Assembly: GCA_035541995.1 (NCBI GenBank) | Contig: DATKMG010000824.1 | Span: 1-8,080 of the forward strand | Length of the DNA: 8,080 bases | Source: DATKMG01 sp035541995 | GTDB lineage: Bacteria; Acidobacteriota; Terriglobia; Versatilivoradales; Versatilivoraceae | Reading direction: 5' to 3' | Shown here: piece after piece, positions 1 to 5,266 of the stretch | Numbering within the stretch: the stretch's first letter is position 1 | How the letters are laid out: every line of letters begins with the position of its first letter | Program-made: the position numbers and the translations under genes | Notes under the pieces: model-generated | The model's input: the letters and a program-made list of their open reading frames with translations, nothing else | The model's database searches: none | Told to the model about the DNA's origin: nothing

Positions 1-11
1 TAGCTTGTGTT

Positions 12-926
12 TCAACGACGAGCGGTAAGTAGATCGGGGATCTGCCATTTGGCACGAATCGGTCCCATAGGAGAAGGCTCGAACCTCTTGGCTACACGCG
101 TTCGGGTGAGTTCTACAGGTGAGAAGTATGCGAGAGGATTAAACATGTTGTTGGCGACGCGTACCTCCAGATGCAGGTGGGGGCCGGTGGAACGTCCTGA
201 ATTACCTACAGACGCGATCTGTTGACCACGGCGCACCTTCTGATTTTTTGTCACTGCCACATTATTGAGATGCGCGTAATACGTGTACACACCCTTGCCG
301 TGATCGATCAGCACTGTGTTACCGTAACTACGAAATCTCTTCCTGCTGCCGGTGAATATCACTCGGCCGTCCGCACAGGCCAGCACGGGAGTATCTATGC
401 CGGCGGCAATGTCCAAACCCCGGTGGAATCGACCCCATCTATGGCCGAAAGGCGAGGCGAGGACGCCTCCCGGGACGGGAAACTTGAGATCAGGTACCGC
501 AGGATCTCTCTCGCCTCTAATAGCATTTGCCAGGGCGCTGGCAGATTGTTTCTTCTCATTCTTGCCCTTTGCCGTGGAGCCGCGCGCGGGTTCCTCGCCG
601 GCATCCAGGAGCGCATATGCGGGCAAAAAGATTGTGTCACCGGTCTTCAATGAGTATGGAGCGAGAATTCTGTTAACCTTGGCCACTGTTGACAGATCCA
701 GCCCGTAAACGTTGCATATATGCTGAAGAGTCTCGTCCGGCCCCACAACGTGAAAAGCGCCTTGTTGGTGAGGATTGCCGGCAGGCGCGCTTTTCGCGGC
801 CGCCTCGGTTTGTTGTTTAGGTATATCTTTTAATTCTGGGTTTTTCTTAACTATTCCAGTGACAGACGAACATGACACGAGCAAAGGGAGGAAGATAGCA
901 GCCAGCCATTTTGATTTGGTATCCAT
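12..926 (-). CDS. LysM + M23 family metallopeptidase lipoprotein (peptidoglycan hydrolase, NlpD/LytM-like)
   Basis: A 304-residue protein that probably cleaves peptidoglycan cross-links in the periplasm. The N-terminus is a lipoprotein signal ending in the lipobox L-V-S-C, with Cys19 as the lipidated residue and Ser at +2. In the E. coli sorting rule, Ser at +2 favours the outer membrane. Residues ~58-102 are a LysM domain (FHVVGPDETL... through GDTIFLPA) for glycan binding. A charged, low-complexity linker (~108-145) leads to an M23 domain at ~150-270. The zinc-site residues are all present: H168 and D172 in HRGLD, and H250/H252 in GPHLHLEV, with H219 in YYAHL. The domain therefore looks catalytically competent, unlike the degenerate LytM domains that act as amidase activators. 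The ATG at 926 is preceded in frame by a stop two codons upstream, so the start cannot extend. The ribosome site is weak: only AAGG, almost touching the ATG. Family assignment is secure; the division or sporulation role usually inferred for such proteins is not shown here. Confidence 0.93.
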   Translation of the reverse strand: MDTKSKWLAAIFLPLLVSCSSVTGIVKKNPELKDIPKQQTEAAAKSAPAGNPHQQGAFHVVGPDETLQHICNVYGLDLSTVAKVNRILAPYSLKTGDTIFLPAYALLDAGEEPARGSTAKGKNEKKQSASALANAIRGERDPAVPDLKFPVPGGVLASPFGHRWGRFHRGLDIAAGIDTPVLACADGRVIFTGSRKRFRSYGNTVLIDHGKGVYTYYAHLNNVAVTKNQKVRRGQQIASVGNSGRSTGPHLHLEVRVANNMFNPLAYFSPVELTRTRVAKRFEPSPMGPIRAKWQIPDLLTARR

Positions 927-965
927 ACCTTATACCAACACTTAAATCTGACGCATCACTAGAGC

Positions 966-994
966 ATCCTAACATACTTAAACCTAAAAGTCAA
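966..994 (-). promoter_or_regulatory. sigma70-type promoter of the LysM/M23 lipoprotein gene
   Basis: On the minus strand TTGACT (989-994; 5 of 6 to the -35 consensus) is followed after exactly 17 nt by TAGGAT (966-971; 4 of 6 to the -10 consensus). A TG lies one base upstream of the -10, which makes it an extended -10. The predicted start is near 959, giving a leader of about 33 nt before the ATG at 926. The inverted repeat AGAGCAT (961-967) / ATGCTCT (1007-1013) brackets the promoter. Its proximal arm overlaps the -10 and the start region, so it could be an operator. Seen by eye only. Confidence 0.55.
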
Positions 995-1303
995 TTATAA
1001 GGCCTAATGCTCTGTTTTTTAGTTAGTTAATCACAATATCATGTGGCAGTGGCAAAATGTTTATGGTTCTGCGCAACACCAAGAGATGTATCCCTGACGT
1101 TCTCACTTCTCACGTTATCTCTAAATCGGAGCACGATCAGCGCGGCCGGGGACTCTCTCCACGGCTTTGGTAAGCGGATAAGTCACCTGTAAATCGTGCG
1201 TCCTGACCATACGGGGTGGATAGAGGCCCTGTGGGCACCTCCCGCAATGTCCGGTTCATCGGCATTCAGGTGTGTGTAAAGGCCCTGAAAAATCAAAGAT
1301 GCC

Positions 1304-1383
1304 GGTCCCCCGAGCCCATTATCCCGGATCGGTAACGATCCTCCTGTTAAGGCGGGCTTTCCGCTCACGAGCCCGGAGGGACC
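1304..1383 (+). other. potential structured RNA / three-way junction (strand uncertain)
   Basis: Three stems nest cleanly. The closing stem pairs 1304-1312 (GGTCCCCCG) with 1374-1383 (CGGAGGGACC), 9 bp with one bulged A at 1377. Inside it, GGATCG (1326-1331) pairs with CGATCC (1336-1341) around GTAA, which on the plus strand is a GNRA-type tetraloop. GCGG (1352-1355) pairs with CCGC (1361-1364) around a 5-nt loop. The plus strand is chosen only because of the tetraloop; a minus-strand transcript reading out of the coiled-coil gene at 1439 could fold similarly. I matched it to no known RNA family. The chance of such pairing in GC-rich DNA is not negligible. Confidence 0.25.
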
Positions 1384-1438
1384 TTTCGCCACGACATCAC
1401 CGCACGTAGTCAGAGCGCCATCATTGTAACGATGCATT

Positions 1439-1876
1439 CTATTGTCCAACCTGACCTGTGGCGGGCTTGCTTTCATCGGACTTCTTGGCCGCCGCTGCAT
1501 CTTTCGTTGACATCAAACTCCCAATTTGTTGTTTGATGTTACCCAGTTCTGCCTCGTACTCTTTCACCTGCCTGTTAACACTGGTGGTGGAACTCTGCTT
1601 GAGGTCCTCAATTTGCCCTTCCAATCTGGCTATGTGTGCGTCAAGCTGCACCCTCTGTCCGAGCAGGCTGTCGACCGAGGCCCTCAGTGTCTTGATCTGA
1701 GCATCAAGGTTCATGTCGCTCTGTTGCTTGGCGAGATTAATCTGGCTCTGCATTCTCTCGGCCTTTTGTTCCAGGGCCCGTATCTGAGTCGACACGTCCT
1801 GTGCCAGGGCGGTCAGGCAAGAAGCGACGACAACAATCGAACAAACCATCGTCAACACTATCCAGGTCTTCTTCAT
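1439..1876 (-). CDS. small exported coiled-coil protein, function unknown
   Basis: A 145-residue protein with an N-terminal export signal: MKKTW, then a hydrophobic core to about residue 19. Two processing sites are possible. One is signal peptidase I after ALA (A25, before Q26-D27). The other is a lipobox-like V-A-S-C with Cys20, which would make it a lipoprotein. The mature part (~28-122) is almost entirely heptad-patterned and rich in Q, L, E, K and R, so a long parallel coiled coil is expected. The tail (~125-145) is Ala/Lys/Ser-rich and probably disordered. It has no C-terminal Lys like that of Braun's lipoprotein. The ATG at 1876 has a good ribosome site, AGGAG at 1884-1888 (7-nt spacing). 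It is transcribed in the same direction as the LysM/M23 gene but is separated from it by 510 bp and a separate promoter, so it is probably its own unit. I do not recognise a family; an envelope-structural role is only inferred. Confidence 0.8.
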   Translation of the reverse strand: MKKTWIVLTMVCSIVVVASCLTALAQDVSTQIRALEQKAERMQSQINLAKQQSDMNLDAQIKTLRASVDSLLGQRVQLDAHIARLEGQIEDLKQSSTTSVNRQVKEYEAELGNIKQQIGSLMSTKDAAAAKKSDESKPATGQVGQ

Positions 1877-1931
1877 CGCTCAACTCCTGTTTTCCTGAGT
1901 TTTGAGACGCGCACGTCCCGTTGCCTGGGCA

Positions 1932-1959
1932 CTAATATCACACACCGATGGGAATGCAA
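1932..1959 (-). promoter_or_regulatory. possible promoter of the coiled-coil gene
   Basis: On the minus strand TTGCAT (1954-1959) and TATTAG (1932-1937) are 16 nt apart. A TG one base before the -10 gives an extended -10 character. The -10 lies 55 nt before the ATG at 1876. Each hexamer is a moderate match only (3 of 6 and 4 of 6). The AT-rich block just upstream (about 1955-2040) could act as an UP-like element. Confidence 0.3.
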
Positions 1960-2131
1960 TAATATTTTTACCAATTATCTCATAAATTTTGGAAAAAAAT
2001 ATAAAGTAGATTATTATATATTGTATCTCTTACGGCATTCAGATTGTTTCTCAGACTTTTCCTCTGATCAGATAATTCTGTGGACCGCAGCGGAATTCCC
2101 TTGCTATGATTCCATTGGTTCCAGGCCTATT

Positions 2132-2140
2132 TGGTATAAT
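2132..2140 (+). promoter_or_regulatory. extended -10 promoter of the permease/CBS unit
   Basis: TGGTATAAT is a perfect TATAAT (2135-2140) with the TGn extension. No good -35 lies at 16-18 nt; the nearest, TTGGTT (2115-2120), is only 14 nt away. This fits extended -10 promoters, which tolerate a poor -35. The expected transcription start is near 2147, about 40 nt before the ATG at 2186. The gene's ribosome site AAGGA (2175-2179) has 6-nt spacing. Confidence 0.5.
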
Positions 2141-2185
2141 GCTCCTCTTCATCACTTACGGGTACATCGTGCAAAAGGATGAGTT

Positions 2186-3925
2186 ATGAAGCTTAACTCG
2201 TTGACGTTCATTCTGGCTTTGGCCGCGGTTTTGTTCGGTTCGGGGAGCTGCTTGGGCGACAAGCCAAATTCCGGAAACGCTGTTCTGATAATTCAAGGCA
2301 AGGTTCTCGACTCGGCGGGCAATCCCCTGGGTGAAGCAAATGTTCTGCCTCATCTCAATGGAAGGCCTTACCTGGGCATAGCACACGATCCCAGCACGGC
2401 AAAGATTGAGGCAACGGGGAGAAACGGCCTTTTCAGCGTAGAAATTCACGCGCCGGCCGAGAAGATTAAAGACGGCCACTGGGCCGTCAAAATCACCAGG
2501 CCAAGCTTCCGGCCTTCGCAGTTGATCCCGTTAAAAGTGTACGAGGAAGGACCTGATGAAAAGGGCCTCACCCATTTTCTTGCGTATACCGCTTTTTCCA
2601 TGCAGCGATTCCAGGGGACCGCATTCTGGATTGCGCTGATAGTCTTCTTCGGTGTCTATGTTCTGATAGCTTTTGAAATTGTTCACAGGACGCTGGCAGC
2701 GTTTCTTGGCGCGGTTGTGATACTGTTCATCACCCACACATTTGGATACTACAACGAGGCATTCAATGTGCTCACGTATGAACAGGCCCTTCGTGCAGTG
2801 GATTGGAACGTCATCTTCCTCCTCATGGGGATGATGATTATCGTGGGTGTGTTGAAGGTCTCCGGCGTTTTTCAATGGCTGGCTTACAAATCCTTCGAGG
2901 TGGCCAGGGGCCAGATCTTTCTACTCTCTTCTGCTCTTTGCATAGTTACGGCGACGGTCAGCGCCTTTTTGGATAATGTGACCACCATGCTTCTCCTCAC
3001 GCCCGTGACAATGGAAATCGCGGTCGTGCTCGGGGTGTCCCCCTTTGTTTTTCTCATTCCTGAGATCCTGGCATCCAACTTCGGAGGTACCGCCACGCTC
3101 ATCGGCGACCCGCCGAACATCATGATCGGATCGTACGCGGGCATCACTTTCAATGAGTTCGTCATCCATCTTACTCCCGTGGTAATCGTGACAATGGCGG
3201 CACAGATCATTTACAACAAATTCGTTTACGGCAAGGACTACCACAGGGCCAAGGTTGAAGACGTGCCAAAGATGATATCTTTTCTTAGAGAGAAGTACAA
3301 GATCACCGATGCCAGGATTCTAACCCTTGGCGGGACGGTGCTGCTGGCGGTGATCGGGATGTTCGTCTTTCACGGTGTGTTTCACATGGAGGTGAGCGTT
3401 GCGGCCATGTTCGGTGCGGCGCTGATCGTGCTGGTAAGCAAACTGGATATTGTGGAGATGCTGGAGAAAGAGATCGAATGGCCCTCGCTAGTCTTCTTCA
3501 TTATGTTGTTTATCGTAGTGGGGGCAGCGGAGCAAACGGGCATACTTCAGGTGATAGCGGACTGGATACTCGATGTTTGCCAGGGGAAACTCTGGGTGGC
3601 AGTGTTGATAATACTGTGGGTCTCCGGCGTGACTTCGGCTATCGTAGACAATATCCCCTATACCGCGACCATGCTGCCGATAACGCTCTTTCTGACCAAG
3701 ACGCTGCCGGGGGCCGAAACCGGGGTATTATGGTGGGCGTTGTCTCTGGGGGCCTGTTTTGGAGGCAACGGTACTATCATTGGCGCTTCCGCCAACGTGG
3801 TGACCACCGGAATAGCTGAAAAGGCCGGCTACAAGATCACATTTTACGGCTTCATGAAAGAGGCGGCCCCAATAACCCTGATCAGTTTGATCATTTCATC
3901 GGTGTTTCTGTTGTTGCGCTACTGA
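2186..3925 (+). CDS. ArsB/NhaD/SLC13-type (Ion Transporter superfamily) permease with N-terminal periplasmic domain
   Basis: A 579-residue inner-membrane transporter. It starts with a signal-like segment (~1-24), then a ~110-residue soluble part (~31-140) opening with a beta-rich stretch (IIQGKVLDSAGNPLGEANV). That pattern is typical of carboxypeptidase-regulatory-like / Ig-like sandwich domains, and it should lie in the periplasm. The membrane part (~145-579) has about 11-12 hydrophobic segments in two related halves. Half one carries DNVTT (263-267) and GGTATLIGDPPN (300-311), the hallmark of the ArsB / NhaD / P-protein (OCA2) branch. Half two repeats this as DNIPYTATMLP (488-498) and GGNGTIIGASAN (526-537). 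These re-entrant motifs bind the ion and substrate. Family members move Na+/H+, arsenite or carboxylates; the substrate cannot be read from sequence. It is followed after 48 bp by a CBS-pair protein, probably in the same transcript. The ATG at 2186 is backed by AAGGA at 2175-2179. Confidence 0.88.
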   Translation: MKLNSLTFILALAAVLFGSGSCLGDKPNSGNAVLIIQGKVLDSAGNPLGEANVLPHLNGRPYLGIAHDPSTAKIEATGRNGLFSVEIHAPAEKIKDGHWAVKITRPSFRPSQLIPLKVYEEGPDEKGLTHFLAYTAFSMQRFQGTAFWIALIVFFGVYVLIAFEIVHRTLAAFLGAVVILFITHTFGYYNEAFNVLTYEQALRAVDWNVIFLLMGMMIIVGVLKVSGVFQWLAYKSFEVARGQIFLLSSALCIVTATVSAFLDNVTTMLLLTPVTMEIAVVLGVSPFVFLIPEILASNFGGTATLIGDPPNIMIGSYAGITFNEFVIHLTPVVIVTMAAQIIYNKFVYGKDYHRAKVEDVPKMISFLREKYKITDARILTLGGTVLLAVIGMFVFHGVFHMEVSVAAMFGAALIVLVSKLDIVEMLEKEIEWPSLVFFIMLFIVVGAAEQTGILQVIADWILDVCQGKLWVAVLIILWVSGVTSAIVDNIPYTATMLPITLFLTKTLPGAETGVLWWALSLGACFGGNGTIIGASANVVTTGIAEKAGYKITFYGFMKEAAPITLISLIISSVFLLLRY

Positions 3926-3973
3926 AGCCCGGCCGCGAACCCGGCGTGGAATGAATACTGCGAGAGGTGCGAT

Positions 3974-4474
3974 ATGCCCCATTCAATACCTGTTTCAAAA
4001 CTTATGATTCTTCCGAAGGAATGGCCGGCGATCAGGGCGGACGCTGACGTGTGCACGGCAATCAAGCTGTTAAGGATCGTCACTGATGAGCAGAAGCTGG
4101 AACACGGTCATTCAACTCCATTGGTCTTTGACGAGAATTACCAGCTTCTGGGGTTCGTGCATCTGACCGATCTACTAAAAAGCGTGAAGCATCTTTGGGA
4201 AAAGCAACTTCAGGCCTGTGAGAATCCCGATGTTTCGCCCCCCGTCAGTGAGCTTGTAGTGCCGTTCGCCGGCTCAGTTCAGCCTGAGGACAGCATTCTC
4301 AAGGCCCTCGATATAATGATGGATCACAATATTTCCCTGGTTCCCGTTATGAGCGAGGGCAAATTGCAGGGTCTGGTCAAGCTCTCGGACATATTCAACA
4401 CTGTGGCCGCACTTCTATTTGATGAAGAGGACCCTGATGAACGACACCGAATCCTCAGGGATCATTATCTGTGA
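3974..4474 (+). CDS. stand-alone tandem CBS-domain protein, putative regulator of the upstream permease
   Basis: A 166-residue soluble protein made of one CBS pair (Bateman module) and little else. CBS1 spans ~7-72 and CBS2 ~91-148, joined by a short helical linker. Each repeat ends in the same pattern G-h-V-x-L-[T/S]-D: G60...T65-D66 and G133...S138-D139. The Asp is the residue that commonly contacts the ribose of bound AMP, ATP or S-adenosylmethionine. The tail is acidic (FDEEDPDERHR). There is no signal peptide or membrane segment, so it is cytoplasmic. The ATG at 3974 has a ribosome site GAGAGG (3962-3967, 6-nt spacing). It lies 48 bp after the permease with no terminator seen between, so co-transcription is likely. 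CBS pairs regulate several transporters, such as CLC channels and MgtE; control of the neighbouring permease is an inference from adjacency. The gene converges on dctQ with 56 bp between the stops. Confidence 0.88.
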   Translation: MPHSIPVSKLMILPKEWPAIRADADVCTAIKLLRIVTDEQKLEHGHSTPLVFDENYQLLGFVHLTDLLKSVKHLWEKQLQACENPDVSPPVSELVVPFAGSVQPEDSILKALDIMMDHNISLVPVMSEGKLQGLVKLSDIFNTVAALLFDEEDPDERHRILRDHYL

Positions 4475-4530
4475 TCGGCGCGCCCACATCCGCAAAAGGG
4501 TGCCAGACATGGCCTCAGGACAAGGAGCGA

Positions 4531-5022
4531 TCATTGACCCGCCGATGTGGGTTTCGCCAACATGGATATCAAATCCACCAGCAGGCTGAAGGTCATGCTG
4601 CCGCAAGCAATCGCGACACCGTAAGCAAAGGGATAGTAGCTCAGCCGCAAAGTCTCGGACACCTCACCAGTTCTGCGCAGAATTTCCGCATACGCACCGA
4701 CCTGCCATGCTGCGACGGAAAACAGAATTATCCCGAGAACGAGGCTGATTCCGACGACGATTCTGCGCGAGCCCGGTGAAAAAGTGCTGGAGAGGATGTC
4801 AACGGCTATGTGACTCTTCTTGATCTGGGTATACCCCAAAGGCAGGGCAACGGTCAGTGCCCCGAGAAAACTCACCAGTTCGAAAGAGGACGCGAGCGCA
4901 TGTCCGAACAATCTGAGCACCATGTTAACACACGAGATCAATGTCATAAGAACGAGCGCCAACCCGCCAAGAAAGGTCAGAGCACCATTGAACCACTCAT
5001 TCACCTTATTAAGTGCTTCCAT
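4531..5022 (-). CDS. dctQ: TRAP transporter small permease subunit (DctQ family)
   Basis: A 163-residue inner-membrane protein, the small subunit that pairs with DctM in tripartite ATP-independent periplasmic transport. Four hydrophobic helices are visible at ~13-36, 47-66, 86-107 and 130-156, as usual for the family. Typical residues are E48 in helix 2 and the loop motif K-K-S-H-I-A-V-D (68-75), which matches the family's HI.VD pattern. I place the start at the ATG at 5022. It has a strong ribosome site AAGGGGA (5028-5034) 5 nt upstream, whereas the longer frame would begin at a TTG (5052) with no ribosome site. It is the last gene of the operon, 244 bp after the dctP stop, an unusually wide gap filled by a palindromic element and a hairpin. 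It converges with the CBS gene. Family call is firm; substrate is unknown. Confidence 0.92.
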   Translation of the reverse strand: MEALNKVNEWFNGALTFLGGLALVLMTLISCVNMVLRLFGHALASSFELVSFLGALTVALPLGYTQIKKSHIAVDILSSTFSPGSRRIVVGISLVLGIILFSVAAWQVGAYAEILRRTGEVSETLRLSYYPFAYGVAIACGSMTFSLLVDLISMLAKPTSAGQ

Positions 5023-5027
5023 GCCGG

Positions 5028-5034
5028 TCCCCTT
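5028..5034 (-). promoter_or_regulatory. ribosome binding site that fixes the dctQ start
   Basis: AAGGGGA on the minus strand, 5 nt before the ATG at 5022. It lies inside the longer open frame that begins at a TTG (5052) and argues for the shorter 163-residue product. Confidence 0.75.
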
Positions 5035-5056
5035 GAATCCAACGAAAACCAAGAAT

Positions 5057-5080
5057 CATGGGCCTGCAAACAGGCCCGTG
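5057..5080. other. strong hairpin in the dctQ leader
   Basis: GGGCCTG (5060-5066) pairs perfectly with CAGGCCC (5071-5077) around a 4-nt loop. On the plus strand the stem extends to 10 bp through CAT/GTG with one G.U pair; on the minus strand it has one C.A mismatch there. No T run follows on either strand, so it is not a standard intrinsic terminator. In the operon transcript it sits 34 nt before the dctQ ATG, a position where a hairpin can stabilise or attenuate mRNA between binding-protein and permease genes. Confidence 0.5.
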
Positions 5081-5151
5081 GCACCCGAGAGTTCAGACGA
5101 ATCGGTTCATTTTCCCGAAAACAAAGCGGCACAATCACGTGACGGCCTCTA

Positions 5152-5241
5152 ATACCAATTCGCGTTCAAGTTTGTAGGAAAATCCCCTCTAACCCCCTTT
5201 ATTAAAGGGGGTAATGGGGGGATTTGAATGCGAATCGGTAT
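5152..5241. repeat. ~90-bp palindromic MITE/REP-like element inside the TRAP operon
   Basis: The ends form an 18-bp terminal inverted repeat: ATACCAATTCGCGTTCAA (5152-5169) against ATACCGATTCGCATTCAA on the other strand (5224-5241), 16 of 18 identical. The inner parts also pair. AAATCCCC...ACCCCCTTT on the left mirrors AAAGGGGGTAATGGGGGGATTT on the right, and the centre is CCCCCTTT (5193-5200), ATT, AAAGGGGG (5204-5211). A transcript across it would fold into one long hairpin. It carries no gene. It lies 25 bp after the dctP stop and 130 bp before the dctQ start. It has the layout of non-autonomous miniature elements; only one copy is in this window, so its repetitive nature is inferred from its form. 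Confidence 0.7.
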
Positions 5242-5266
5242 AAGATCACCTGTGTCCCCGCCAGCT

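Larger units (their letters stand above)
927..1438. other. about 510 bp with no convincing gene
   Basis: This gap lies between two minus-strand envelope genes. The 927-1020 part is AT-rich and holds the promoter of the LysM/M23 gene. A T6 run at 1015-1020 follows the ATGCTCT arm, but the loop back to the other arm is 39 nt and no plus-strand gene lies upstream, so I do not call a terminator. The 1183-1437 part is open in one minus-strand frame (84 codons from an ATG at 1437, two bases past the preceding stop). That frame has no ribosome site and no recognisable domain; I do not annotate it. The 1304-1383 part can fold strongly and is listed separately. Confidence 0.6.
1877..2185. other. divergent intergenic regulatory region with AT-rich block
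   Basis: This 309-bp spacer separates the minus-strand coiled-coil gene from the plus-strand permease unit. Its centre (about 1955-2040) is markedly AT-rich, with an A7 run and alternating TA stretches, unlike the moderate-GC flanks. Such DNA is often curved and bound by nucleoid proteins. The plus-strand promoter at 2132-2140 and the minus-strand candidate at 1932-1959 sit at its two sides. No gene is seen in it; a plus-strand frame crossing it is largely antisense to the coiled-coil gene. Confidence 0.6.

Noticed and set aside
222..653. 143-codon plus-strand frame
   Set aside because: It is antisense to the LysM/M23 gene, whose domains and zinc residues are clear; it has no domain or ribosome site of its own.
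961..1020. Intrinsic terminator on the plus strand (7-bp arms followed by T6)
   Set aside because: The loop is 39 nt, the stem is not GC-rich, and no plus-strand gene lies upstream. The arms fit better as sites around the minus-strand promoter.
1526..2182. 218-codon plus-strand frame
   Set aside because: Its first half is antisense to the coiled-coil gene, and the rest crosses the AT-rich promoter region. It shows no signal, domain or good ribosome site.
4475..4551. Bidirectional terminator between the CBS gene and dctQ
   Set aside because: CCCACATC (4483-4490) and GATGTGGG (4544-4551) pair, but they are 53 nt apart, one arm lies in dctQ, and only a TTT follows. GATCA/TGATC at 4460-4476 is too short.
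5023..5052. 10-residue N-terminal extension of DctQ from a TTG
   Set aside because: There is no ribosome site before the TTG, while AAGGGGA lies correctly before the ATG at 5022.
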